Source of the DNA: UMGS1696 sp963643035
GTDB taxonomy: Bacteria > Bacillota > Clostridia > Oscillospirales > CAG-272
Length of the DNA: 64,000 nt
Direction of reading: 5' to 3'
NCBI GenBank assembly: GCA_963643035.1
Contig: CAVIKO010000002.1
Coordinates: 25,583-89,582, forward strand
The notes beneath the pieces were generated by a model, which saw only the letters and a list, made by a program, of their open reading frames with translations, was not told where the DNA came from and ran no database searches. A program made the translations under genes and the position numbers. This document shows positions 35,906 through 45,341 of the stretch, one piece after another; positions within the stretch are counted from its first letter, which is position 1, and each line of letters begins with the position of its first letter.

Positions 35906-37687
35906 ATGGAACTGACTACAAAAATACATCATGCGGATTTCTGTGTCGTCGGCGGCGGACTTGCCGGTATGTGTGCGGCGATCTCTGCGGCACGCGGCGG
36001 ATCTAAGGTTGTACTCATTGGCGATCGCCCGGTGCTTGGCGGCAACGCATCGTCGGAGATCCGGATGTGGGTATGCGGTGCGGACGGCGAAAATAACCGT
36101 GAAACAGGGATTATTGAGGAGATTTCGTTGAAATCCCTATATCGCAATCCCGATAAGCTCTACCCAATCTGGGACGGTATTCTCTATGAGTCTGTGAAAA
36201 ACGAGCCGAACATCACGCTGCTCTTAAACTGCTCCGTATGCCAGTGCGCTATGGATGGGGATCATATTGTCAGCGTGACCGGATGGCAGACAACGACACA
36301 GAGGTGGCATACCATCTACGCGACTTACTTTTCTGATTGCTCCGGGGACAGCGTTCTCGCGCCATTAACTGGGGCGGATTTCCGTGTCGGCAGAGAAGCC
36401 ACATCGGAATTCGGCGAAAAGACCTCACAGGAGGTGGAGGACAAGCAGACAATGGGTATGAGCTGTCTCATCCAGATGCGCAAGACAGATCGCCCCACCC
36501 GATATATCGCACCCGACTGGATTGTCAAAATGACGCCGGAGGTGATTAAGCTGCGCCGTCCGAACATGCAGGCGACAGGGGAGAATTTCTGGTACCTGGA
36601 GCTGGGCGGCAACCGGGATTCCATCGGTGATACGGAGGAGGTGCGGGATGAGCTGGTTGCGCTGGCATACGGTATGGTGGACTATATTAAGAACAGCGGA
36701 GAGGTGGCGGACGGCGATTATTGGACGCTTGATTTTCTCGGCTTCCTTCCCGGCAAGCGCGAATCCCGCCGTATGATGGGCGAGTACATTATGACACAGA
36801 CTGATGTGCTGTCCGGCGGCGATTTTCCGGATACCGTAGCGTTCGGCGGCTGGCCTCTGGACGATCATCATCCGAACGGGTTTTATCACGCAGGCAATCC
36901 GAATATCTGGGGACATACTCCGGCACCGTATGGGATCCCATACCGCTGTCTCTATTCTCGCAACATCGACAACCTCTATTTTGCCGGACGGAATATCTCC
37001 ATGACGCACGCAGCGATGAGCTCTGCACGTGTGATGGCAACCTGTGCCTTGTTAGGGGAAGCGGTCGGCTGCGCGGCAAACGTCGCACGGGAATTTTCAC
37101 TCACACCACACGAGGTCTATACGGAAAAGCTCGCCATTCTGCAAGAGCGGCTCATGGAGGAAGGCTGCTTCCTGCCGCGATTCCGCCGTACTCTGTCGGA
37201 GATTACAAAAAATGCCAGACTGACGGCGGATACAGAGCAGCCTGACAATCTCCGCAACGGTATGGATCGGAACAATCACACCTACGGAACGGAGGAAAAC
37301 GGCGTGTTCCTCCCGCTCGGCAAGCCGGTCACATACGCGTTTGATTCTGCCGTGGAACTTGTGAATATTCATCTTGCTTTCGATTCCGATCTTGATCGCA
37401 AGACGATCCCCGGCGACTGGTGCGAAAAACGGCATACCATGCGTGCGAATATCGTTCCGGATAGTCCGACCATGACCATGCCGCAGACCCTGGTGCGCGC
37501 ATATCGAATCGAGGCAAAAACGGAATCTGGGGAAACGGTGGTGCTTGTGGACGAGAACTGCAACCTCCGCCAGTGCGTCAACGTGGCAGTGCAGGGCAGG
37601 TTTACGGAGATCACCTTTATCCCAATTGCAACATGGGCGGAAACGGAGCCGGATACGGTACACGTATTTTCCTTTGACATACGGTAA
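35906..37687 (+). CDS. FAD-dependent oxidoreductase (FAD_oxidored family)
   Basis: The start ATG at 35906 follows AAGGGAGT and gives 593 residues. The dinucleotide motif VVGGGLAGMCAA (GxGxxG at 16-21), the family block RPVLGGNASSEIRMW and a late FAD-contact block NLYFAGRNISMTHAAMSSARVMATCALLGEAVG define the FAD_oxidored (PF12831-type) group. The last 130 residues form a beta-rich domain. Such enzymes are widespread in glycan-degrading gut bacteria; the substrate is unknown and no cysteine motif for a disulfide reductase is seen. It is monocistronic; an inverted-repeat element and terminators follow. Confidence 0.87.
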   Translation: MELTTKIHHADFCVVGGGLAGMCAAISAARGGSKVVLIGDRPVLGGNASSEIRMWVCGADGENNRETGIIEEISLKSLYRNPDKLYPIWDGILYESVKNEPNITLLLNCSVCQCAMDGDHIVSVTGWQTTTQRWHTIYATYFSDCSGDSVLAPLTGADFRVGREATSEFGEKTSQEVEDKQTMGMSCLIQMRKTDRPTRYIAPDWIVKMTPEVIKLRRPNMQATGENFWYLELGGNRDSIGDTEEVRDELVALAYGMVDYIKNSGEVADGDYWTLDFLGFLPGKRESRRMMGEYIMTQTDVLSGGDFPDTVAFGGWPLDDHHPNGFYHAGNPNIWGHTPAPYGIPYRCLYSRNIDNLYFAGRNISMTHAAMSSARVMATCALLGEAVGCAANVAREFSLTPHEVYTEKLAILQERLMEEGCFLPRFRRTLSEITKNARLTADTEQPDNLRNGMDRNNHTYGTEENGVFLPLGKPVTYAFDSAVELVNIHLAFDSDLDRKTIPGDWCEKRHTMRANIVPDSPTMTMPQTLVRAYRIEAKTESGETVVLVDENCNLRQCVNVAVQGRFTEITFIPIATWAETEPDTVHVFSFDIR

Positions 37688-37707
37688 ACGACAGCCCTAT
37701 ATTATAT

Positions 37708-37799
37708 AAGGAAGCTTCTGATGTAAGGTTATTTTGGCAATAAAATCCCCTATATTTCAGCCTTTTATCACAAAAATCCGATTTATTCAGAGGTGCCTT
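37708..37799. repeat. Dispersed inverted-repeat element, copy A
   Basis: AAGGAAGCTTCTGATGTAAGG at the left end and TCAGAGGTGCCTT at the right end are imperfect inverted repeats. The inner arms GCAATAAAA and CTTTTATCAC flank the conserved centre CCTATATTTCAG. This is the most diverged of the five clear copies. Confidence 0.85.
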
Positions 37800-37811
37800 T
37801 GATAACAACAG

Positions 37812-37859
37812 AACAGGCACCAAATAGTCGTATCCCACGACCGCACGGTGCCTGTTTTT
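37812..37859 (+). terminator. Intrinsic terminator downstream of the FAD oxidoreductase gene
   Basis: AACAGGCACC (37812-37821) pairs with GGTGCCTGTT (37847-37856), continuing into a T run. Confidence 0.75.
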
Positions 37860-37870
37860 CCATAAAAAGA

Positions 37871-37908
37871 AGATGTACATCCGATTCGCACAGACGTACA
37901 TCTCTTTT
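37871..37908 (+). terminator. Second intrinsic terminator
   Basis: AGATGTAC (37871-37878) pairs with GTACATCT (37896-37903), then CTTTTTG. It stands in tandem with the previous terminator and guards the ABC operon end on the other strand. Confidence 0.55.
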
Positions 37909-37978
37909 TGCATAAAGTTTTTGAAAGAGGTGTGGGAAAGACTTATTCAAAAAGTTTTCCCTGCAAAACATAACATTT

Positions 37979-40240
37979 TTATGCTGTAGCGTGTTTCGGC
38001 GGGCGCTTTTTCGTCATGCCGGAATCCTGACGCTGTGCCATGACAAGCCGCCAGTAGAAGCCCTTCAGCGCCAACAGCTCCTGATGGGTGCCGCATTCCA
38101 CAAGATGTCCCTTGTCGAGTACGATCAGTCGGTCTGCGTTGCGCAGGGTAGACAGACGGTGCGCGATGGCGAATGTGGTGCGGTTTTTCGTCAGTTTGTT
38201 GATCGCGTCCTGGATCAGTTTTTCTGTCTCGGTGTCGAGTGCGGCGGTCGCTTCATCGAGGATTAAGATCTTCGGATTGTGGATCAGCGCGCGGGCAATG
38301 GCGATACGCTGTCGTTCGCCGCCGGAGAGGGAATATCCCTTTTCGCCGACCATGGTGTTGTAGCCTTCAGGCAGATTTACTATGAAGTCGTGTGCATTTG
38401 CGAGCTTGGCGGCGGCAACGACCTCCTCATCACTGGCAAGAGGCTTTGCGTATTTGATATTGTCGCGAATCGAGCCGGAGAACAGATGCGTTTCCTGCAA
38501 TACGACACCAATCTGCGAACGGAGCGCGTTTTGGGAAATATCCTTGATGTTTACGTCGTCAATGAGAATTTCGCCCTCGTTTACGTCGTACAGACGCATA
38601 AGCAGATTGATGAGTGTCGTTTTGCCACACCCGGAATGACCGACAATACCGATCATCTCGCCCTTCTTAATATCCACACTGATATGCTCGAGAACGGGAT
38701 TGTAGGTATCGTAGCCGAATGTGACATCGCGGATGGAGATATCGCCTTCAATAGTGATGTCGATAGGCAATCCAATATCGGCGACTTCCGGGGATTCTTC
38801 CAGAATTTCCAGTACCTTTCCGAGAGAGGTCAGGAAGTTCGAGATGCTTCGCGGGATGGATGTGATGTAGAGAAGCGGCCCGTATATGATATTCGCGTAG
38901 GAGTTGAACTGGTGCAGATCACCGTAGTTCATGGCACCTGTGAACAGCTTGTAGTTTCCGTAGAAAAGGATCAGATAGCTGCCAAAACGGACTGCGAAGC
39001 CGAGCAGTGGGAAGATCGTGTCAAACAGGATCGCGTTGGACTGGGACTGCTTGGCGGAGCGATTTGTTCGGTAGTTAAACCGCTCAATCTCGCTTTCCTC
39101 ATTGCCGAACGTCTTAACCACGCGGATACCGTTCAGGATGTCCTGCAGGAACAAATTGACGTGCCAGCCGAGCACCCAGTTTTTCCGGTTCCGGTTCTGC
39201 ATTACCGCCCAGAATTTGTACACAAGATACACGACAAGCGGGATGGGTACAAAGACGAAGAGGCTCATCACAGGGTCGAGAATCAGAAGGAAGATCAGCG
39301 CGAGAATAAAGGAGAATGCCTGTGTGAATATGCTCGGAAGCTGTCCGGTCATGAAGCTCTGCACCACGTTGACATCGTTGTTGATGCGTCCCATCAAGTC
39401 ACCGGTGGAACGGCGTGAGATGGAGGCAATGGACAGCGTCTGGATCTTTTCGTAGAGCAGGGTGCGCATCATCAGTGTGAACTTGTTGCCGGAGATGGCG
39501 GACAGACGGCTTTGGATGACACCAAGCGCACGTTGTACCAGATCGATGGAGATGATGGCAATGAAAATCGCTACAAAGGCGTGCAGGTTGGGGTCGGACA
39601 GTGATTTCACTGGGCGAATGGATTCGTTCGTGATGTAATCGTTGACGGCGACTTTTTGAATCGCGGGCAAGATAAACTGGATTGCCAGAGAAATGACAGA
39701 GACAAAGAGTGGGAAGAAGAGCATGAGCCGCAGGCCCTTAGTGAGAGCCCAGAGTTTCTTGTACACTTCCTTCGTATCCCGGCAGAATGGGCAGATCGTC
39801 GTTCCCCAGAAGTACGGACGGCCGCATTTTGGACAGAACCGTTCCCGCTCGCTGTTGACGATCGGCTCACCTGGATCCTCGCCGTTTCTAGCTTTCTCCG
39901 CCAGTGCCTCACAAGCGTTGACCAGCACAGAATACCGCGGCAGATTGCGCCCGGATTGGAACCGACAGATTAGTGTGGTAATGCCGTCGATCACACCGTA
40001 AAAGGCGCAGTTGCCGTAGAGAACTTCCGTCTGAAATATGGTGCAATGGGACAGCTCTACGGTTTTCAGGATTTTTCCGTCGAGGATGCAGTAGATGCGC
40101 TTGTCTGTAACCGCCGTATACCCCTTGACGAAGCGATCCTCGTGCATATTGAAGGGGACGCAGTACATGAGCTTTTCTCCCGCGGATACCGCCTCAAGCG
40201 CGGCAGAATCCACTTCCGGGAGATCATACATCAGTTTCAT
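37979..40240 (-). CDS. ABC half-transporter (fused permease-ATPase) with N-terminal PH-like and zinc-ribbon region
   Basis: The 753-residue protein has a soluble N-terminal region (1-135, beta-rich, with YTAVTDKRIYCILDGKILKTVELS resembling bacterial PH-like domains) and a four-cysteine zinc ribbon C136-x2-C139...C150-x2-C153. Six membrane helices (about 170-470) follow, then an ATPase with Walker A GHSGCGKTT, signature LSGGERQRIA and Walker B ILILDEATAALD. It is an exporter-type (type IV) half-transporter and likely pairs with the product of the gene at 41153. The DUF1854 gene lies between them. The substrate is unknown. Confidence 0.9.
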   Translation of the reverse strand: MKLMYDLPEVDSAALEAVSAGEKLMYCVPFNMHEDRFVKGYTAVTDKRIYCILDGKILKTVELSHCTIFQTEVLYGNCAFYGVIDGITTLICRFQSGRNLPRYSVLVNACEALAEKARNGEDPGEPIVNSERERFCPKCGRPYFWGTTICPFCRDTKEVYKKLWALTKGLRLMLFFPLFVSVISLAIQFILPAIQKVAVNDYITNESIRPVKSLSDPNLHAFVAIFIAIISIDLVQRALGVIQSRLSAISGNKFTLMMRTLLYEKIQTLSIASISRRSTGDLMGRINNDVNVVQSFMTGQLPSIFTQAFSFILALIFLLILDPVMSLFVFVPIPLVVYLVYKFWAVMQNRNRKNWVLGWHVNLFLQDILNGIRVVKTFGNEESEIERFNYRTNRSAKQSQSNAILFDTIFPLLGFAVRFGSYLILFYGNYKLFTGAMNYGDLHQFNSYANIIYGPLLYITSIPRSISNFLTSLGKVLEILEESPEVADIGLPIDITIEGDISIRDVTFGYDTYNPVLEHISVDIKKGEMIGIVGHSGCGKTTLINLLMRLYDVNEGEILIDDVNIKDISQNALRSQIGVVLQETHLFSGSIRDNIKYAKPLASDEEVVAAAKLANAHDFIVNLPEGYNTMVGEKGYSLSGGERQRIAIARALIHNPKILILDEATAALDTETEKLIQDAINKLTKNRTTFAIAHRLSTLRNADRLIVLDKGHLVECGTHQELLALKGFYWRLVMAQRQDSGMTKKRPPKHATA

Positions 40241-40360
40241 GTGGTTTTACCTCGTTTATTGGACGAATTCCCGTACGTACAGAGAGCATTGCCGCAAGCA
40301 GCTTGACCGCAGCAGGCTTACTTGTACGGACAGGCGAACGCAGTATTGGCTGCCGTCTCG

Positions 40361-41092
40361 TCAGATATAGATCTCGATATACTTGTAGCTTTGCCGGTCG
40401 AGCTTTTTCGGATCAGGGATGATGAAGCAGTTGCCGTCCATATCCGAGATGAAAATACGCTTGTCCTCGAGAATGCGGATGTTGGAATAGGGATTGTTGA
40501 GTACGAATGAGATCACGCCTGCCGTGGTATCCGCTTCCCAGTAGCAGTAGCCGAATTTTTCCTTGGCAGAGAGAATCTTCTTGATCTCCGGTGTGAAGTA
40601 CCGCAGCTCCAGCTCGGCGTTCAGTAAATCCACTGTTGTCTGATCGAAAATGTGGATGTTGCGGATCATGCCGATTTCCGCGCCGCGTCCGTTTTTGCGG
40701 GTGTCCGGTTCACGGACGGAGAGAAATTCATCAGGAGCCGTGACCGGGAATGACCGACGGATCACCACGCGCTCAAAGGTTTCCTCAACCCCCTCGGCAT
40801 TGATGATCTTCAGAGAGATCAGTCCACCCGTGGAGACAGAGAACCATGCGTTGTTCGGATTCAGATCAATTGATTCGCGGTGCTTAAACAGCTCGTCCGC
40901 GTTCACCTCTTCCTCTTCTTCCTCTTCGGTGTCGTCTACGGCGTCATTGGCTTTTTTTGCGTCCTCAGCCTTTTTGTTTTCGGTCTGTGTGGTGTCCTTT
41001 TTGTCGTTTTCTTTTTTTACATCTTTTGCGTTCGCCTGCTTATCCGTTTTGGGAGCCTGCGGCGTGAGCTTTGTGTTTTCGCTTGTATTCAT
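40361..41092 (-). CDS. DUF1854 domain-containing protein
   Basis: The start used is the ATG at 41092 (MNTSENTK), with GGTGAT upstream; an ATG at 41131 is also in frame but lacks a ribosome site. The first 65 residues are a disordered Lys/Glu/Asp-rich tail. The rest is DUF1854: VVIRRSFPVTAPDEFLSVREPD, EIGMIRNI, YFTPEIKKI, GYCYWEADTTAG and IRILEDKRIFISDMDGNCFIIPD. The family is known to lie next to ABC transporters, and in some proteobacteria near cyanophycin genes; no cyanophycin gene is seen here. It sits between two ABC half-transporter genes, so it is probably an accessory or regulatory subunit (inference). Confidence 0.88.
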   Translation of the reverse strand: MNTSENTKLTPQAPKTDKQANAKDVKKENDKKDTTQTENKKAEDAKKANDAVDDTEEEEEEEVNADELFKHRESIDLNPNNAWFSVSTGGLISLKIINAEGVEETFERVVIRRSFPVTAPDEFLSVREPDTRKNGRGAEIGMIRNIHIFDQTTVDLLNAELELRYFTPEIKKILSAKEKFGYCYWEADTTAGVISFVLNNPYSNIRILEDKRIFISDMDGNCFIIPDPKKLDRQSYKYIEIYI

Positions 41093-41152
41093 AGTTATCA
41101 CCATAACCGGTTTGTCCGGTGTCCGTTTCATTGGATTCTGTGTGTACGATAG

Positions 41153-43552
41153 TTACATACCGGCGAGAACCTTCTTCATAGCCTCGCTCTGGAGCATATA
41201 CAGCTTGTAATATACGCCGCCCTTGGCAAGCAGCTCATCGGGAGTGCCTTCCTCCGCGATTTCGCCGTTTTCGATCGCGAACAGATAGTTGCAGTCCTTG
41301 AGCGTGGACAGACGATGCGCGATGGAGATGCAGGTACGTCCTTTGATGAGCTTGGTGAGCGCGTCGCTGATGAGCCGTTCGGTTTCGGTGTCCATAGCAG
41401 CGGTCGCTTCGTCAAGGATTAGAATCGAGGGAGACATGAGAAGTGCGCGAGCGATGGAGACACGCTGCCGTTCGCCGCCGGAGAGAGAACGGGAACCGCT
41501 GCCGACCTCTGTCTCATAGCCTTCCGGCATACGGACGATGAAGTCGTGTGCGTTGGCGGCACGTGCAGCCGCGATAACCTCCTCCATGGTGGCATCCGGT
41601 CTGGCATAGCGGATATTGTCGGCGATGGTTCCGCGGAACAGGAAGATTTCCTGCGACACGATTGCGATATTCTTTCGCAGACAGGACAATTTGATCTTGC
41701 GGATATCCACGCCATCGATGGAGATCGTACCGGAGATGGTGTCGTACATACGGGTGATGAGGTTGGCAATCGTACTCTTGCCGCTACCCGTGTGACCGAC
41801 AAGTCCAATATTGTCTCCGGCGTGGATGGTGATGTTCACGTCCTTGAGGATCGGACGGTTCGGGTTGTAGTGGAAGCAGACGTTGTCGAAATGAATGTCG
41901 CCCTTGAATTCGGGAATGTCCACACAGTCCGGCGCGTCCATGATGTCCGGAACCATATCGAGAATCTCGAACATACGCTGCGCCGCGTTGATGGTGTCGG
42001 TGATCTGGTTCGTAAAGGTCGAGAAGAACTGCAGAGGACCGAAGATCATGCCGATATATCCGAGGTAGGTGGTGAAGTCACCGTAGGTCATTTCCATGCC
42101 CATGACGGAGAGACCGCCGAAGCCCCAGATCGCCTGAGAGGACATACCAATAAGGAGACTGACGAGCGGAAAAATCGTGAGAGTCGTGATATTGACCTTG
42201 AGATTTGCGTTGTAAAGCCGTTCAGAATATCCGTAGAAGCGGCTGGTTTCTTCGGATTCTTTCGCAAATGCCTTGACGACGCGCACACCGTTCAGCGAGT
42301 CGCCGAGCATGGAGTTCATGCTGGAGGAAGCGCGGTACTGTTTGGAATACATCCGCCACAACCTGGGCAGACAAACGCGGAAGATCACCACGATGAGCGG
42401 TACCGGAATAAAGACGATGAGCGTGAGCTTCCAGTTTAAGATAAAGAGGAAAATCGTAAGCCCGATGAAGTTCAGCGCGTTGACGATGAAGTTCGGCACG
42501 CCGTCGATGTAGAACGACTGGATTCGGTCGGCATCGTAGTTAACGCGGTTGATGAGTCGACCGGTGGGGTTGTTGTTGAAATACGCGAGGGAAAGGTGGA
42601 GCATGGCGTTGAAGATGTTCTGCTTCATATTCTTCGACACCTGCGTGGACATCTTGGCATTCGCGCGGTTCTGCGTGATGTTGATGGCGAGGGATAGGAG
42701 TGCCAAACCGACGATCACGGACAGCACAATGAAGAGTTTCGTTGTGGTATGCCATACGCCATGTGAGTCAATGACGCGGTCGTAGAGAATTTTACCGTTA
42801 ATGATCGGGGATAGCAGCGAGATGGCGGAGGTGGCGAACATGCAGAGCAGCACAGTCGTCAGCTGCCATTTGAACGGGAGAAAGTACTGCAGGAGTCGTT
42901 TTACAATATCGCCCTTCTTGGAACAGTAGGTACAGACGCGGCGGTACTGATTTTCGTATTTTCTGCCGCATTTCGGGCATTTCGCGTTGAACTGCTCGAA
43001 AATCTGGTCGTCCTCCGTGACGGTGTCACCTCGTTCCAGCTGTTCCACAATTTCACGGAAAGCAAAGAGCCGCTGCCTTTTGGAGTTGGTACAGTACGCC
43101 GCGATCTCGGTGACGGCGTCCTTGTTCCAGTCGAGGAGCGTTTCCTCCGTTTTGTCGTGATCCATGCCGGTTGTGTCCGGACGTGGGGTATCATGCTTCA
43201 GGAGCAGGAACCGGTTGGAGGACATCAGGGTATCGATGATCATGTCCGAAAAGTACGTGAACGAGTATTCGTCGTGATAGACCACGTATTTTGCCGGCGG
43301 TATCTGACCGAAGTGATCGTAATCTTCATGTGCGTGATGATGCTTGGCATCGCTTGCCTTGGGAATGGAGTCCGCGTCGGCAAGCAGACGGATAAGGGAA
43401 TGGGTGGACTGGCAGTAGATAAGCCAGCTTTCTCCGAAATTCCCGTCGAAGTCCAGATCGAGCTGTAGCGCGACCGACATCTCGTCCGGCGACAGACCGT
43501 GTTCCACGAGTGCCCTAGTCGCCGCCTCTGATAAATTGTCTAACGGAAGCAT
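41153..43552 (-). CDS. ABC half-transporter (fused permease-ATPase) with long N-terminal domain and zinc ribbon
   Basis: The 799-residue protein has a 190-residue soluble N-terminal domain with a His-rich patch (HHHAHEDYDH near 71-80). A zinc ribbon follows (C192-x2-C195...C207-x2-C210), then six membrane helices and an ATPase with Walker A GHTGSGKST, signature LSGGERQRVS and Walker B ILILDEATAAMD. It is the partner of the gene at 37979 in gene order and architecture. The start ATG has GGAGAG 6 nt upstream. It is first in the ABC-DUF1854-ABC operon. Confidence 0.9.
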   Translation of the reverse strand: MLPLDNLSEAATRALVEHGLSPDEMSVALQLDLDFDGNFGESWLIYCQSTHSLIRLLADADSIPKASDAKHHHAHEDYDHFGQIPPAKYVVYHDEYSFTYFSDMIIDTLMSSNRFLLLKHDTPRPDTTGMDHDKTEETLLDWNKDAVTEIAAYCTNSKRQRLFAFREIVEQLERGDTVTEDDQIFEQFNAKCPKCGRKYENQYRRVCTYCSKKGDIVKRLLQYFLPFKWQLTTVLLCMFATSAISLLSPIINGKILYDRVIDSHGVWHTTTKLFIVLSVIVGLALLSLAINITQNRANAKMSTQVSKNMKQNIFNAMLHLSLAYFNNNPTGRLINRVNYDADRIQSFYIDGVPNFIVNALNFIGLTIFLFILNWKLTLIVFIPVPLIVVIFRVCLPRLWRMYSKQYRASSSMNSMLGDSLNGVRVVKAFAKESEETSRFYGYSERLYNANLKVNITTLTIFPLVSLLIGMSSQAIWGFGGLSVMGMEMTYGDFTTYLGYIGMIFGPLQFFSTFTNQITDTINAAQRMFEILDMVPDIMDAPDCVDIPEFKGDIHFDNVCFHYNPNRPILKDVNITIHAGDNIGLVGHTGSGKSTIANLITRMYDTISGTISIDGVDIRKIKLSCLRKNIAIVSQEIFLFRGTIADNIRYARPDATMEEVIAAARAANAHDFIVRMPEGYETEVGSGSRSLSGGERQRVSIARALLMSPSILILDEATAAMDTETERLISDALTKLIKGRTCISIAHRLSTLKDCNYLFAIENGEIAEEGTPDELLAKGGVYYKLYMLQSEAMKKVLAGM

Positions 43553-43715
43553 AAGTTTCTCTCCGCGCCCGATACAGAATGCGGGCTTTCTTTCTCAGGA
43601 TGGATTGACACCGGCTGTTGCCATCGGAGGGAATACAAAACGGACTGGATACGCGGAAAACCGGTAGACCGCCGCGTGTTCTTGCGTCTTTTATGTAAAT
43701 TTTTCCGATTGGATA

Positions 43716-43744
43716 TTCACACCGGGTCGGTTTTGTGCTATAAT
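43716..43744 (+). promoter_or_regulatory. Promoter reading toward the 117-aa gene and envelope block
   Basis: TTCACA (43716-43721), 17-bp spacer, TATAAT (43739-43744). The leader to the ATG at 43941 is about 190 nt. Confidence 0.55.
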
Positions 43745-43845
43745 GCTGTAGGAACATGTGACTTGCGGATAACCGTTTTCCTTTCATCCGGAAACTCCTT
43801 AGAAAAGGTCGGTGCTCCGTGCCGCACATACCATTTTGTCTTACC

Positions 43846-43873
43846 ATAATAGCATAAATTACAAAAAAAGCAA
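43846..43873 (-). promoter_or_regulatory. Candidate promoter of the ABC-DUF1854 operon
   Basis: On the minus strand TTGCTT (43868-43873), 16-bp spacer, TATTAT (43846-43851). Its predicted leader (about 290 nt) would overlap the opposite promoter at 43716-43744. Confidence 0.45.
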
Positions 43874-43940
43874 TAGAATTTTACCAATTTCTTAAATTTC
43901 GGCAAAATGCATAAAATTAAGCACTCAAAATGAGGTGAAT

Positions 43941-44294
43941 ATGTTCAACAACAAGAAAGGGAAATCGTGGACGAAGAGCAAAAATCCGAACAGTAAGCGG
44001 TACAAGCGGGATCTTGCAGCGTATCTGCACGGCAGGAGCCTGAAATGTGTGACGGAAAAGATCGACGGCATCGAGGAAGTGGTGGCAAAATCCGGTTCTA
44101 TCCTATGCCGGGACGATGAGCTTTTGGTATATGCAAGTCAGGATATTGTTCTGCGCACCAAGATTCTCTCTCTGTCGGCGTGGGAACTGTTATCCCTCGA
44201 GGGGGTGGTCATCACAGCACCGGATCTCGAGCATGACGGCAGGGAACGGACGATTGTTGCGTACTACAGCTACTGGCGCAATCTGGAGGAGTAA
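43941..44294 (+). CDS. Conserved-looking small protein of unknown function
   Basis: The 117-residue protein starts at the ATG at 43941, with GAGGTG 4 nt upstream. A basic N-terminus (NKKGKSWTKSKNPNSKRYKR) is followed by an alpha/beta-looking body: YLHGRSLKCVTEKIDGIEEVVAKSGSILCRDDELLVYAS, LRTKILSLSAWELLSLEGVVITAPDLE and a final aromatic VAYYSYWRNLEE. The C-terminal part vaguely recalls the beta-strand pattern of YabP/YqfC sporulation proteins, but I cannot assign it. It is first in the plus-strand block that leads to rluA, walRK and murA. Confidence 0.75.
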   Translation: MFNNKKGKSWTKSKNPNSKRYKRDLAAYLHGRSLKCVTEKIDGIEEVVAKSGSILCRDDELLVYASQDIVLRTKILSLSAWELLSLEGVVITAPDLEHDGRERTIVAYYSYWRNLEE

Positions 44295-44364
44295 CGGATC
44301 CCTTGTTTTTCCATGATCATTTTCCGCACATACGGATATATTTTAATTAAAAGGTAGCGAAGGT

Positions 44365-45327
44365 ATGAAAATCGTCATTGACGAGCGATACGCCGGCCGA
44401 ACAATCCGCGAGATACTGACAAAGGAACTGGGATATTCTTCCAATCTTCTCAAAAAACTGAAATTTTCCGAGGGCGGCATCCTAGTAAATGGCACATTTC
44501 GGACGGTTCGGCATGTGCTGGCAGTTGGCGAGGAGCTGTCCCTTGCCGTGGAGGATACTCTGTCGGATGTCAGTCCGTATACGGTGCCGGTGGAACTGCC
44601 GATTGATATCCTGTACGAGGACGCGTATGTCACTGCGGTCAATAAGCCGTTCGGTATGCCGTCCCATCCATCGCTCGGTCATCAGCGAGATACCGTCTCC
44701 AACGCTTTGGCGTGGCGGTACCGGGATAAGCCATATGTGTTCCGTCCGGTCAATCGGCTCGATCGCGATACAAGCGGCTGTATGCTCACGGCGAACACAC
44801 GGGATGCATCCTATAAGATGTATAAGGCAATGACAACCGGGGAGATATACAAAACGTATCTTGCCGTGCTGTGTGGAAAACCGGAGCCGGAGTATGGTGT
44901 CCGGGAAACATACATGCACCGACGGGCGGAGAGCATCATTGAACGCGAGGAGACCGACCGAACCGCGCCGGATGCCAAGTGTGCGCGGACGGCATATGTG
45001 ACGCTGGCCTCCTCCGGCGGCTATACCGTGGTGCTTGCGCATCCGATCACGGGACGAACCCATCAGCTTCGCGTCCAGTTTGCCGGAATGGGCTGCCCGA
45101 TCGCCGGGGATGATCTTTATGGAAGCGCGGATCCCCATATTTCCCGGCACGCTCTGCATGCATGGAAAACCACGTTTCCACATCCTGAAAACGGGGAACG
45201 GATCATGGTGACCGCCGCGCTGCCGGACGATATACTGGCTCTCCTTACCGCTGCCGGCTTCTCTTCCGAGGCGCTTCTTTCTCTGGCGGAGAGCGCATAC
45301 GCGGAGGAAAACATCCCATCTTTATGA
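44365..45327 (+). CDS. RluA family pseudouridine synthase
   Basis: The 320-residue protein has an N-terminal S4-like RNA-binding region (KELGYSSNLLKKLKFSEGGILVNG) and the synthase core with NRLDRDTSG, whose Asp133 is the expected catalytic residue (the usual His before RLD is Asn). AHPITGRTHQLRVQFAGMG also matches RluA/RluC/RluD. It modifies uridines in rRNA or tRNA; which one cannot be told. Its stop codon overlaps an in-frame ATG upstream of the next gene (ATGA), so translation may be coupled. Confidence 0.93.
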   Translation: MKIVIDERYAGRTIREILTKELGYSSNLLKKLKFSEGGILVNGTFRTVRHVLAVGEELSLAVEDTLSDVSPYTVPVELPIDILYEDAYVTAVNKPFGMPSHPSLGHQRDTVSNALAWRYRDKPYVFRPVNRLDRDTSGCMLTANTRDASYKMYKAMTTGEIYKTYLAVLCGKPEPEYGVRETYMHRRAESIIEREETDRTAPDAKCARTAYVTLASSGGYTVVLAHPITGRTHQLRVQFAGMGCPIAGDDLYGSADPHISRHALHAWKTTFPHPENGERIMVTAALPDDILALLTAAGFSSEALLSLAESAYAEENIPSL

Positions 45328-45341
45328 AAGGATCGAATGCC

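Noticed and set aside
37708..37908. Insertion sequence downstream of the FAD oxidoreductase gene
   Set aside because: There is no transposase frame; only a short inverted-repeat element and two terminators.
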